Assembly: GCA_033398695.1 (NCBI GenBank)
Contig: CM065815.1
Location: forward strand, 144,939,001 to 145,003,000
DNA from: Orobanche coerulescens
Taxonomy: Eukaryota; Streptophyta; Magnoliopsida; Lamiales; Orobanchaceae
Reading direction: 5' to 3'
Length of the DNA stretch: 64,000 nt
Made by a program: the position numbers and the translations under genes. Under the pieces are notes generated by a model. That model was not told the DNA's origin. It did no database searches and saw nothing but the letters and a program-made list of their open reading frames with translations. Shown here one piece after another: positions 54,886 through 64,000 of this stretch (position 1 is the first letter of the stretch; every line of letters starts with the position of its first letter).

Positions 54886-56033
54886 ATGTCTTCCGCCTCC
54901 GCGTCGAAGAAAGCCGCTGGTCAGCCGGCCAAACCACTTGTTCCGTCCCAATCCGAGCCACAGCCGATGGTGGAAGGTAGCCGCCGCGGTCAGAGACGCT
55001 CGATCCCGTCCCTGGACGGCGGCCCAAGCCTCTCGCTCGATCGTTTCCGAACCAAGGAACAGATCGAAGGGGCCCTGGCCGTCCTACAGGAGCGACGGAG
55101 TGCTCTCGACGCGCCTCCAGCTACCGCCCCCCCGGTCTCTCGCCGGGAGATCAAGCGGAAGCTCAAGGAACTACTGGCCGAGCAATCGCCAGGAGGCTCC
55201 CGTCCGCAGGAAGAGGCGCTCGCCAGCCGGGGCACCTCTGTCTTCGATCGCACGGCGGTGACCCGACCAAGCACGGGCGTCCGGCCCGGCTACGAGACGA
55301 CGGAGTTTGAGTCCGTCACCGTGAGCTCGGCCTACCCGACTCCCGAAGGCGCCCTAGCCGCCCGCTCCTCGCCGAATTGCCGAGGTCGGGCGGCGTGAGC
55401 CGGAGATCGCACACGATCGCCTCGGCTCTGCTCCCAAAGCCGATCGGCAAGCGACCAAGCCACGACGATGGTCGCAATGCAACGTCAACTCGACGAAATG
55501 AAGGCGCTCGAATCTGGGCGGCGCCAAGAAGACGATCGCCGGCCAAGCGAGCCGCTCGCGATCGACATCGAGCTCGCCCCGTAAAGACAGATCGCTCCCC
55601 GCAAACACCCGTGTACGTGGGGCGATCGGACCCCAAGTGCACTGAGGAAGTTCAACATCTACATGATCGGTGCGGGCATCCGACGCGACCGATGCCGGAT
55701 GTTCCTCCGACGCCGGACGACCTCGCCCACCGGTGGTACACTTCATTGCCACCTCGGTCCATCGCTCCTTTAACGAGTGGCGCACGGCTTCACCGAGTAC
55801 TTCGCCACCGTGGTCGTCCGGCCCGAAGGTCCCCTTCGCATGATGCAAATCAAGCAGGAGAAGAAGAGTCCGACTCGGACTACATCGACCGGGTAGACGT
55901 AATCATCCTCAATGGCGAGCCCATAAGCGATGAGACCGCCTCTACGCGGTCTAGGAGGTTTTCAGGGTTTTTCGCCTATGTTCGGGCATCTTACGAAGAC
56001 CCAACCTACGACTCCACGCAGCCTTCCGGCTAG
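54886..56033 (+). pseudogene. gag: Gag of TR-GAG-like element, frameshifted
   Basis: The frame from ATG 54886 reads MSSASASKKAAGQPAKPLVP, a Pro/Ser/Arg-rich Gag N-terminus, and includes a helical stretch (SRREIKRKLKELLAEQ). It ends at 55398. The capsid part lies in 55377-56033 and neighbouring frames: AHRWYTSLPPRSI (about 55725), then words of a retrotransposon gag domain split over frames, then DYIDRVDVIILNGEPISDE. No zinc knuckle was seen. Frame breaks mean the protein is probably not made from this copy. Other long frames here on both strands are by-products of high GC content. Confidence 0.7.
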
Positions 56034-56980
56034 AGCCGCAGATTTTCCGGCCAGGCAAAGGTTTCTTCTTAGCCCGTGAGCGGCGCGATCGGCACCCGGA
56101 CGACGATCTCCCGCCCGATCGCCGATATCGACCTACGAATAAAGCGATCGGCGGCCGAGCGACGATCGATAGTCTTCGGCCCGATCGCCGATCATCACGC
56201 TACATCATCCGCGATCCGAGGACACGATCGCCATCTACTGATCCAAAGATATAACATGACGGACTAAGGCATAAGATCGCCTCCACCGCACATCATAAAG
56301 CCATGGTCCTGCAATCGATGGAACCGGCCGCTTGCCATGCAAGGTCCCTTTGGGCCAAGATCGCCCGCCCTTCGTTTAAATACGAGGCCGGCGTAGTCCG
56401 AGGGCTCTCCAACATTAATCGGTGGACACGATCGCTCGCCTCAAAGGTTCATCATCGACATGGTGAACCGACAATGCGACGTGCCACAACCCCGTCTCAA
56501 CGTACACCGCCGAGGTCGGCCATCTCCATGGCCGGGCCGAGGTGGAAGCAGAGCTAACAAGCCGCGGGCGTGGAGTTGATTCATCCGACGCCGCCTGCGC
56601 AAGGACTCCTCTAGACCGAGACCGCACGCCTTTCGTTTAAAAACAAGGCGAGGCGCAGCCTAACAGAGGACCCTCATAATAAAGTCAGTCACGAGACACT
56701 CATTGTCTTCGCGCACCAAGACACGGTCATGGGGTCGGTCCATCGATCTCCGCGACTGTGCACGATTCCTCAAGCAAGCGAAACCACCAAGTTTCCATGG
56801 GGGATCGGCCAATGTTGTTTTTTGCAGGTACAAGACCGGAAGATAGCTAAGCCAATCGACTATGATAGCCCAAGTCCGAGTCCTAAGTCGGCTCAGATCG
56901 CCCGTCCTCATCCAGACGCGATCACCAGCAAGAGCCACCTCGCCCCATGTCTTCAACATAGGAGCAAGCTGGGGGGCAAT
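56034..56980 (+). other. Noncoding 3' internal region rich in CGATCG, ending in purine tract
   Basis: About 950 bp with repeated GATCG words and no consistent coding frame. GCTGGGGGGCAAT (about 56969-56980) directly precedes the 3' LTR and is the likely polypurine tract. Confidence 0.6.
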
Positions 56981-58078
56981 TGTTGTGTCAAGAATTAACA
57001 CCTTCCGACCGGCGATCGCCTCCGAGGCCGAGCGACCGACTTACTGCCGAGCGGCCAAGGCAGATCTGCCGAGCAGCGACCAGGCGACCAAGCCTCAACC
57101 CAGCGGACCAGCTAAATCGGCCAAAGGAAGGTCCCAGGACAAGTCCCGGTACCGAGCGATCGACCTCAGATACGATCATCACTCGGCACTCGGCGACCGA
57201 CTCCTGGCGATCGACTAGCGGACGATCCTCTCTGGGCATTTGCCGATCGACCGCATCATGACGATCTCCACCGATGACCATCCAGTCGGCAAAGACCAAG
57301 TCTCAAAACTGACCCCACGTGCAGACCCACAAAAGGCGCTGACAAACTTGTCACCTACCTCACCTACCAAAGATGGCCTGCACTGCGAAAGGAGTCATGG
57401 ACAAGACATGTGACTACAACTGTCACCTATCGACAAAGTCCGCCGAAAGTAGCTAAGTGGGACCTCCTGTGACAGTGCTTCCGGACGCGTCCGGATCCTC
57501 ATTGGGCCGCACGCAGTGGCCACCACCGTAGCTTTGGACTTTGGCGCGGCCCACGTAACCTTTAGGGCGATCGCCCCATTGCATTAAATGCCGAAAGGAG
57601 ATCGCCCAGTAGGGGACAGGGCCTCTCAGCCTCTATATATACAAGGCAGCCTTCACTTGTAAAGGGACCGAGATTCTGACTCTCTAAACACTCTGCAACT
57701 TCACGATTCAAGCACTCAATACAGTAGCAATACTTACACTTGGCTAATCTCCAACTCTTGGCAACGGCTTTCTTTCGGTCTTACTTCTCCCGGCCTTTTC
57801 TCCTCGAGCAGATTACCGGCGGGACGAAGAACACCGAGCTTCGCTCAAGAGCCGGATCAACAGAGTCTTTTTACACTCATTGTATTTAGATTTATCTCAT
57901 TAATACTTGTATCCACGAATATTTGTATTAATAACATCTCGCGAGAGCATTCAAGCCCGGGCCTAACAAACCCGGCAAATCTTGTTTTATTTATCTTCTC
58001 TCGGAAGTGTTCTCGCATTTGTTTGTTGTCCGTCATCCAGCAGTATTAATCTTCGGATAAATATTTTGGGCAACAACA
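56981..58078 (+). mobile_element. 3' LTR of gag-only element (1098 bp)
   Basis: It is nearly identical to 53656-54755. The main differences are short indels near 57060-57090, 57370-57420 and 57490-57540. The CTTGT duplication follows. Confidence 0.9.
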
Positions 58079-58083
58079 CTTGT

Positions 58084-58195
58084 TATTTGTTAACATGTCA
58101 TTAATACCGTATTGCCAATGTTTGCTGATGTAGCTTTATCTTAAGACCTTGTTTGTTATTTTTTCTTTCGATTTGCAACATTACAGCAGTTGGCA
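58084..58195. other. Short intron-like strip between two LTR elements
   Basis: TTTTTTCTTTCGATTTGCAACATTACAG-like text (polypyrimidine then ACAG, ending at 58187) looks like a splice acceptor. It may be the continuation of the tract left of 53655. No exon is visible before the next LTR. Confidence 0.3.
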
Positions 58196-58837
58196 TGTGA
58201 TAGGACGCCGAATGCACACTCCATGAAAACCCGGTCTAAAACATGGACCAATATAAGCCAGAGTACCGACCTCTTAGTAATGAAAGGTTTTCTTAGACAA
58301 GTGGATGCCGACCTCAAGGTCCTTTACAAGGTTGCCGACCTCAAAGGTCCGCCGACCTCGGAGGCCCCGCTGACCGGAGACATCTGTTAGAAGGGCGCCG
58401 ACCTCAAAGGTCTCCCGAAGTACGGATTTGAATAAGAACGACCCGACCTAAGTGATCTTTCATAATAGGAGCCGATCTAAGGCCTCCGAGCTCATGAAGG
58501 TCGAAGTCTCGGGAAAGAACATCCCGACTCATCTGACAGAATCCCTGAGATCCAGGGATTGAGAGCCCATACCTTGCAATCCCGGAAATCCAGGGATGAG
58601 AAATCGCAGCCTGAATCCCTGGATATCCGGGATCTTCTCTACAAATCAGGGAAGATCTTAGAGAACAAGGTATCTCCCTGCTATAAAAGGAAGGGGGGTT
58701 CAAGGGGATTCATATTCTGAGATTAGAGCATACTTTAGAGAGAGAACGAGAGACAATACTTCATACATTTTGGGTTTTCTTAGCTAAATTCCTGAGATTA
58801 GCCCGGTTCTTGGTGACCGATTAGCTCGGTTATATCA
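58196..58837 (+). mobile_element. 5' LTR of Tat-like element (about 640 bp)
   Basis: The right end TATATCA at 58837 is fixed by the adjacent primer-binding site. The left end TGTGATAGGACGCC at 58196 is my best choice but is unconfirmed, as the other LTR is outside the window. GCCGACCTCAAAGGTC-like words repeat about five times at 58305-58410. A TATA box CTATAAAAGG lies at about 58680. Confidence 0.6.
58680..58689 (+). promoter_or_regulatory. LTR TATA box of Tat-like element
   Basis: CTATAAAAGG, a strong plant TATA box, lies about 150 bp before the LTR end. Confidence 0.6.
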
Positions 58838-58839
58838 AG

Positions 58840-58857
58840 TGGCGCCGTCTGTGGGAA
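58840..58857 (+). promoter_or_regulatory. Primer-binding site of Tat-like element
   Basis: TGGCGCCGTCTGTGGGAA begins two bases after the LTR end. This exact type is common in Tat elements of plants. Confidence 0.8.
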
Positions 58858-58899
58858 CTGTGGCATCGAGTCACTTTGAGCTGAGACGTGAGGTTAGTA

Positions 58900-60000
58900 A
58901 TGGCGGAAGAAATGAACCAGAAAAGAATAGGGGAGTTGATACCCCGAAATTTAGAAGAGGAACTAGCAGCTGCGGGTGGAGAAGCGGCTCTGGAAAAAAC
59001 ACCTATCACCCCTGTAGAAGAAGTCGCACCAAGCACAATCACACTGACGAATTAGCCGACATAATCGCCAGTGCGATCCAGAAGAGTCGGGAGGTCGAAA
59101 AACAAAGGATACCGCGAAAAGTAATACCCATCCTTTCAGATGGGCCGGAGGAAATTGATCAGCAGTAAGAGCATGGGGAGAGTTATCCAAGAATATGGGA
59201 GCGATCTAGACAGGAAAGAACGCAGGATCCCTTGATATCCAGTATGCAAGACGAGCTGGAGGAATTGCGACAGAGGGTTGCGGGGAAGGACATGGAGAGT
59301 CATCCAGGCCATCCCTTCTCAGAAGGCATACTGCAGGCCGAGCTCCCATATGGGTTTAGGGCTGTCACCTTCACCTACGATGGACTCTCAGATCCTACCC
59401 GACATTTATACCGATTCGAGAACATGGCGGTACTACATTGATATTCGGATGCTGTGAGTTGCAGGGAATTCCTGGCTACGCTGACAGAGTCAGCTCAGGA
59501 TTGGTTCCACCAGATACCCCCTGGGTCAATCACCAGCTTCAAAACTTTCAGCTCCGCGTTCTTGACTCACTTTGCCAGCGCCAGGGCATACCAAAAGACC
59601 TTCATGTCCTTGTTTAGTATCAAGCAGTACTCCAGAGAAGCGCTGAGAGCTTATGTGACTCGATTCACAAAGGCATGTCTGTAGGTACCCTCAGCGTCAG
59701 AAGAAGTGAAAACCAGTGCCTTGACGCAGGGACTGAGGCCGGGGTTGCTACGCACCTCATTAGCTAAAAAACCAGCCAGAACATATGATGAGGTCCTAGC
59801 CCGATGTTCGAAATACATTAATGTTGAGGAAACCGAGAAGGATATGGAGGAATTGCAAGAAAAGCCCGAAGATGGGGAAAGGGGGTCCAGCAGATTGATA
59901 CGGCGTGAGGAGTACACCTTTCAAGGAAATTTACCTCGGGAAGAAATGCCGCGGGGAAAAACAGATCGAAAGAAGAGCGATACCGTTCTAAGATGACCAA
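58900..60000 (+). pseudogene. gag: Tat-like gag N-terminus and capsid, broken
   Basis: ATG 58900 starts MAEEMNQKRIGELIPRNLEE, which stops after 51 codons. The text continues in another frame (ELADIIASAIQKSREVEKQR, to 59168), then 59232-59441 (ELPYGFRAVTFTYDGLSDPT). It passes through a TGA into 59454-59684 (LTESAQDWFHQIPPGSITSF, FLTHFASARAYQKTFMSLF), the retrotransposon gag domain. A TAG follows, then 59706-59996 (AKKPARTYDEVLARCSKYIN). Two of the breaks are single in-frame stops. Gag would form the particle. Confidence 0.85.
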
Positions 60001-60026
60001 GATTTGACCAATACAGCCCACTAACA

Positions 60027-61337
60027 ATGAGGAGAGCCCAGGTTTTGGAAGCAGTTGAGGATAAGATGAACAGGGTTATCGAGTGGCCTGCATCTCGTCC
60101 TAATAGGCCCACCCAGCCGAAATCAGAGCTTTATTGTCGATTCCACAATGATTATGGGCATAAAACAGATGAGTGCAAGCACCTTAAAGATGAGATCGAA
60201 AGGCTGGTCCGAGCGGGACATCTAATGGAGTTCACATATCAGCAGAGGAATGGAGGTCGGAGGCAACCACCCATGCCCCAAGGAGGGGCCGGGGTGAAAA
60301 GAGAAGCTCCGCGGGGACCCGCTGCTCCCCCAGCTAAGAAAGGAGTAATCCACATGATATCAGGAGGACCAACCGATGGAAGTTCTAATCAGGCCAAGAA
60401 AGCCCACGCACGAAAGGCCAGGTGTCATCAGCTCAAAGAGGTCGCCTCTGTAAGCCGCGGGCCTATCATTCAGTTCAGCCCCGTGTATTACAGCGGGATA
60501 CATGCACCCCATAATGACGTGCTAGTCATAACCGCGGAGATCGCCAGTTACGATGTGCAAAGGGTATTTATCGATACGGGGAGCTCGGTAGACATCTTAT
60601 TCTATGACTGTTTCAAACAGATGAACCTGGAAGTGGAATTAAAAAAGGTAGATACCGCGCTCTATGGGTTCTGCATGACCGAGGTGCAACCGGTGGGAGA
60701 AGTGGTGCTTCCGGTAGCACTAGGTCGGATGCCCCATCGAAAGGTCAAGACGCTCAGGTTTTTAGTGGTGGACACCAAATCGGCCTATAACGCCATTCTA
60801 AGGCAACCGGGACTCAACAAGTTCGAAGCGGTGGCCTCTACCGCACACATGAAAGTAAAATTCCCCGTAGGAGGTGAGGTAGGGGAAGTAGCCGGGGATC
60901 AGTTTGTAGCTCGATCTTGTTACCAGACAACGGTAAAGCAGGGAGTACAACGCGGAAAGAGGGCATCCGAGCTAGGGGTTCCGGATCCAGAGTCTAAGAA
61001 GAATAAACAATCAAAGGCACCCGAGGAGGCTGAGGAAGAAGGCGTCCAGCCCAATGAGGAGTTGCTAGAAATAGAGTTGGTTCGAGGAAAGCCGGAAACA
61101 AAAACTCGCATGGGAAGTCGGTTGGACGATGGAATAAAGGAAAGCCTTATCAGCCTGCTAAGGAGATTTGTGGACATTTTCGCGTTCGCAGCCGAGGATC
61201 TGGTGGGAATCAGCCCAATAGTTGCCGAGCACAGGTTGAATATAGACCCAACCATAAGACCAGTGAAGCAGAAGATGAGGCATTTTGGGCCGGAGATGGA
61301 TGGGGTCATTGGGGAAGAAGTTGACAAGATCCTCTGA
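60027..61337 (+). CDS. pol: Tat-like nucleocapsid, protease and start of RT (436 aa, ends at premature stop)
   Basis: This is a long open frame. It starts in the Gag C-terminus with a zinc-finger-like YCRFHNDYGHKTDECKHL (residues about 36-53), then linker, then the aspartic protease with VFIDTGSSVDILFYD (D-T-G at 60573-60581). Other protease text is VLPVALGRMPHRK and AYNAILRQPGLNKFEAVAS. The end is the region before reverse transcriptase (LLRRFVDIFAFAAEDLVGIS, VKQKMRHFGPEM). A TGA at 61335-61337 cuts it off. The same frame goes on as the reverse transcriptase, so a single stop divides the polyprotein. Protease would cut the polyprotein into parts. Confidence 0.88.
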   Translation: MRRAQVLEAVEDKMNRVIEWPASRPNRPTQPKSELYCRFHNDYGHKTDECKHLKDEIERLVRAGHLMEFTYQQRNGGRRQPPMPQGGAGVKREAPRGPAAPPAKKGVIHMISGGPTDGSSNQAKKAHARKARCHQLKEVASVSRGPIIQFSPVYYSGIHAPHNDVLVITAEIASYDVQRVFIDTGSSVDILFYDCFKQMNLEVELKKVDTALYGFCMTEVQPVGEVVLPVALGRMPHRKVKTLRFLVVDTKSAYNAILRQPGLNKFEAVASTAHMKVKFPVGGEVGEVAGDQFVARSCYQTTVKQGVQRGKRASELGVPDPESKKNKQSKAPEEAEEEGVQPNEELLEIELVRGKPETKTRMGSRLDDGIKESLISLLRRFVDIFAFAAEDLVGISPIVAEHRLNIDPTIRPVKQKMRHFGPEMDGVIGEEVDKIL

Positions 61338-62621
61338 GCTGGACACATAATGGAGATCCAGTTTCCGGAATGGCTATCCAACGCTGTGATGGTAGGGAAA
61401 GGTCAGGGAAAGTGGAGGATGTGCATGGGCTTCCGGGACCTAAATAAAGCATGCCCAAAGGATCACTACCCGCTACCCCGCATAGATCAGCTGGTGGATT
61501 CAACCTCGGGGTGCGAGTTACTCAGTATGATGGATGCTTCTCAGGGATATCACCAGATTCCTCTCGCACCCGAGGACAGAAAGAGGGTTAGTTTTGTGGT
61601 ATCAAAAGGAACTTTTTGTTATGTACGCATGCCTTTTGGATTAAAAAATGCAGGAGCTACATACCAAAGGATGGTTGACAGAATCTTTAGATCCCAAATC
61701 GGCAGAAATATGGAGGTGTACGTGGATGACATGCTAGTAAAAAGCGTGAAGACAGGAGAGCATATCAGAGACCTAGAAGAGACGTTCGAAAATCTGCGCA
61801 CGTACGGAATGAAGCTCAATCCATCAAAATGTTCTTTTGGAGTCAAATCAGGAAAATTCTTGGGGTATGTAGTCACAGAACAAGGAATTGAGGTCAATCC
61901 GGAGAAGGCCAAGGCAGTGCTGCAAATGAATCCTCCAAAAAATATCAAGGATATCCAGATACTAACAGGAAGAATAGCAGGGCTGAGCCGGTTCATATCA
62001 CGCTCGGCCGAGAAGGGATTCCCATTTTTTAAACTCTTAAGAAAAGGGAACAAGTTCGAATGGACCCCAGAAGCGCAAACAGCATTCGGAAAATTAAAGG
62101 AGTATTTGGCCGAGCTACCTCTGCTCACCAAACCGATACCAGGAGAGGATCTCGTACTCTACTTATCCGTGGGGGAGGGGGCGGTAAGCTCGGTCTTGCT
62201 AAGAGAAGAAATGAGTAAGCAAAAACCCATTTATTATACAAGCCGAATTTTACAAGGAGCAGAACGAAATTACTCCAAGCTAGAAAAAGGGGCACTGGCG
62301 TTAGTGGTTACAGCCAGGCGATTGAGGCCCTATTTCCTAGACCACCGGATAAAACTGCGAACCAACTTGCCCTTGAGAGAAATATTAGGGCGACCTAACG
62401 CGTCAGGTCGCCTGGTGAAGTGGGCGGTAGAAATGGGGGAATACGACATGGAATATGAGCCGAGAACGACAATTAAAGCTCAGGCCCTAGCGGACTTCAT
62501 CCAAGAGGGGGCCATGCCATCGCCACCAGAGGGACAGTGGCTATTACATGTGGATGGATCGGCAGCAACCAGTGGTTCGGGGGCAGGGATAGTCCTTACT
62601 ACCCAGAGGGTGAACAATTAG
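61338..62621 (+). CDS. pol: Tat-like reverse transcriptase and first RNase H
   Basis: The frame is open from directly after the stop at 61337 to 62621; the first ATG is at 61350. Reverse transcriptase motifs are KWRMCMGFRDLNKACPKDHY, MMDASQGYHQIPLAPEDRKR, MPFGLKNAGATYQRMVD, the catalytic YVDDMLVKS (YVDD 61719-61730) and FLGYVVTEQGIEVNPEK. RNase H follows: LYLSVGEGAVSSVLLREE, PIYYTSRILQGAERNYSKLE and ADFIQEGAM. The frame then enters a second RNase H (LLHVDGSAATSGSGAGIVL) before shifting. No catalytic residue in reverse transcriptase is lost. The stop before it is the main lesion. Confidence 0.9.
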   Translation, partial: AGHIMEIQFPEWLSNAVMVGKGQGKWRMCMGFRDLNKACPKDHYPLPRIDQLVDSTSGCELLSMMDASQGYHQIPLAPEDRKRVSFVVSKGTFCYVRMPFGLKNAGATYQRMVDRIFRSQIGRNMEVYVDDMLVKSVKTGEHIRDLEETFENLRTYGMKLNPSKCSFGVKSGKFLGYVVTEQGIEVNPEKAKAVLQMNPPKNIKDIQILTGRIAGLSRFISRSAEKGFPFFKLLRKGNKFEWTPEAQTAFGKLKEYLAELPLLTKPIPGEDLVLYLSVGEGAVSSVLLREEMSKQKPIYYTSRILQGAERNYSKLEKGALALVVTARRLRPYFLDHRIKLRTNLPLREILGRPNASGRLVKWAVEMGEYDMEYEPRTTIKAQALADFIQEGAMPSPPEGQWLLHVDGSAATSGSGAGIVLTTQRVNN

Positions 62622-63229
62622 AGTATGCCATAAAGTTCGATTTCAGAGCATCTAACAACGAGGCCGAATATGAGGCCCTGGTTAAGGGAATGCAGCTGGG
62701 GATAGACTTGGGCGCACGACGACTCATTGCTTACTCTGATTCCCAACTGGTCACACAACAGGTAGAAGGAAAATTTGAGATAAATGAGGATCGGATGAGG
62801 AAGTATGTGGAGGAAGTGAGAGAGGCTGCCAAAAAACTAGGGGAATGGAAGTTAATCCATATCCCTAGGGCGAAAAATGCAAAAGCTGATTACCTAGCAA
62901 AAATGGGAAGCTCCTTAGTGGATTGCCGCTCACGAACAGTAACGATTCTTGGAGCAGCCCGGAGTAGCATCATGAAACAGGTGATGGAGGTGAACGAGAT
63001 GGCATATTGGCGAACTCCTTTGTTGGCATACCTAAGAAGGGCAGAACTACCCAAGGAAAGGCAAGAAAGAATGAAAATTGTGCAAAGAGCAGCGAGGTTC
63101 TGTTGCATTAATGATGAGCTATACAAGAGATCCTACCTCGGTCCATACCTACGATGCGTTTCGGAAGAAGAAGGGCGGGGTATATTGGAAGAAATCCATG
63201 AAGGGTGCTGCGGAGACCATACCAAATGA
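62537..63229 (+). pseudogene. pol: Second (plant-type) RNase H and integrase N-terminus, frameshifted
   Basis: After a frameshift at about 62600, this frame continues the second RNase H: FRASNNEAEYEALVKGMQLG (acidic Glu), RRLIAYSDSQLVTQQVEGKF (Asp) and IHIPRAKNAKADYLAKMGSS (Asp). HVDGS in the preceding frame supplies the first Asp. This archaeal/plant-type RNase H next to the Gypsy RNase H is typical of Tat elements. The frame proceeds to the integrase N-terminus (VQRAARFCCINDELYKRSYL, EEIHEGCCGDH) and ends at a TGA at 63227-63229. Confidence 0.88.
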
Positions 63230-64000
63230 AGAGCGCTAATTAGAAAAACGCTAAGGGCTGGTTTTTTCGGGCCGACCATGAGCAAGAAAGCAGTGGAAAT
63301 GGTTAGGCGATGCCAAAAATGTCAAGTGCACGCACCCTTAATTCACATCCCAGCCGAGGATATGATTACCATGGGAGCACCTTGTCCATTCGCTAAATGG
63401 AGAATTGATATTATGGGGCAGTTCACACCTGGCTCGGGAGGAAGAAAGTTCTTAGTAGTAGCCATAGACTACTTCAGCAAGTGGGTAGAAGCCGAGCCCG
63501 TGGCCACCATAACCGAGAAAAGAATCATAAGTTTTCTGTTTAACAACATTTACTGCAGGTATGGAGCGCCCCAGATACTCATCTCAGATAATGGAATCCA
63601 ATTCAATGGGAAGAGAACCCAGTCCTGGTGCGAGGGTATGAATATCAGGCAAAGGTTCACTGCGGTTGCTCACCCGCAGGCTAATGGGCAAGTAGAGGTA
63701 ACTAACAGAACAATCTTGCAGGGAATCAAAACCCGCTTGGACAAAGTTGGAGGAGGATGGGTGGATGAGCTCAGCTCGGTACTATGGTCATACAGGACCA
63801 CACCTAGATCGTCAACAGGAGAAACACCCTTCAGTATGGTATACGGGTCCGAAGCCGTCATCCCAGCAGAAGTCGGACAAATGTCTCATCGGGTTCGATG
63901 GTTCAACGAGGTGGGGAACGAGAAAATAATGAAGGAGGCGTTAGATACTATAGAAGAAAGAAGGGAAGCGGCCGCGACACGAACTGGAAGATACAAAATC
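63230..64000 (+). CDS. pol: Tat-like integrase core, partial (runs off window)
   Basis: In the frame of the preceding segment, the sequence is open from the TGA at 63227 to the last base: 257 codons with no stop. Zinc-site text RRCQKCQVHAP completes the N-terminal domain. The core has WRIDIMGQFTPGSGGRKFLV, AIDYFSKWVEAEPV, the second Asp in QILISDNGIQFNGK and the Glu in HPQANGQVEVTNRT. The later part holds LWSYRTTPRSSTGETPFSMV and VIPAEVGQMSHRV. Integrase would insert the cDNA into the genome. The end lies outside the window. Confidence 0.88.

Larger units (their letters stand above)
53656..58078 (+). mobile_element. Young non-autonomous LTR element carrying only gag (TR-GAG-like)
   Basis: Two nearly identical LTRs (53656-54755 and 56981-58078) with TGTTGTGTC and GGGCAACAACA ends enclose 2225 bp. 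A primer-binding site and a purine tract are present. The only coding trace is gag (54886-56033); there is no room for and no trace of pol. The perfect 5-bp target duplication and the high LTR similarity suggest recent insertion. Composition is GC-rich and full of CGATCG words, unlike neighbours. Elements of this plan have been called TR-GAG; mobility would need enzymes from another Gypsy element. Confidence 0.88.
58196..64000 (+). mobile_element. Tat-like Gypsy element, 3' part beyond the window
   Basis: The element has a 5' LTR (about 58196-58837), a primer-binding site TGGCGCCGTCTGTGGGAA, gag, protease, reverse transcriptase with RNase H, a second RNase H-like domain and integrase. Integrase after reverse transcriptase makes it Gypsy. 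The extra RNase H after the first is a hallmark of the Tat lineage. It is broken by a few stops and one or two frameshifts, yet much better preserved than the Tekay-like copy. The 3' LTR lies beyond 64000. Confidence 0.9.

Noticed and set aside
54886..56033. A host gene reading of the MSSASASKKAAG frame
   Set aside because: It lies between two LTRs with a shared target duplication and begins just after the primer-binding site, so it is element gag.
55316..57299. Long open frames on both strands in the GC-rich element
   Set aside because: Stops are rare by chance at this GC content; only the gag-related frames have family-like text, and several frames repeat in both LTRs.

Overview
This window looks like plant nuclear DNA, most likely gene-poor heterochromatin of a seed plant (a eudicot is plausible but not provable here). 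It is almost entirely transposable elements, many inserted inside one another. I see no intact host protein gene, no rRNA or tRNA gene and no CRISPR array. The plant assignment rests on the element types: a Tekay/Del-like chromovirus with a chromodomain-like tail, a Tat-like Gypsy element with a second RNase H, Tnt1/Tork-like Copia, a plant RTE-type LINE, CACTA termini, and hAT-like and other MITEs.

Region 1-16362 is a pile-up of one Ty3/Gypsy LTR family. It holds a minus-strand LTR cut by the window start, a plus-strand 3' LTR with its polypurine tract, a strip of CACTA-like sequence, and a minus-strand gag-only element whose 3' LTR was split by a 3.7-kb solo LTR. These LTRs carry arrays of short palindromes, and at least two arrays lie next to a TATA box. 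The palindrome core differs from LTR to LTR.

Region 16363-29023 starts with a dispersed AT-rich repeat. A fold-back element and a 6.6-kb Copia element (17561-24138) interrupt it. A MITE follows, then a large inverted-repeat element (about 25262-28005) packed with TTACG/CGTAA half-palindromes and holding gene-like fragments, and then a degenerate minisatellite.

Region 29024-40583 is a Tekay-like Gypsy element with a perfect 5-bp target duplication (ACGGA). Protease and RNase H sequence is missing, and a solo LTR of the same family sits inside integrase. A decayed RTE LINE with a 17-bp target duplication follows (41239-44715), then a decayed minus-strand Copia (44937-47814 or beyond) and a CACTA terminus at 49024.

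Region 50166-58195 is the part most like low-copy or intronic sequence. It carries a hAT-like MITE, a 182-bp MITE with a perfect 7-bp target duplication, and a young GC-rich gag-only LTR element (53656-58078, target duplication CTTGT). From about 58196 to the window end is a Tat-like Gypsy element whose integrase frame is still open at base 64000.

The elements do not form pathways. Their order of nesting gives a history: Copia and fold-back after the AT repeat, solo LTRs after their hosts, Tekay after the minisatellite. Essentially every coding region is broken by stops, frameshifts or deletions. The least damaged parts are the two long pol frames of the Tat-like element and the gag of the plus-strand Copia.
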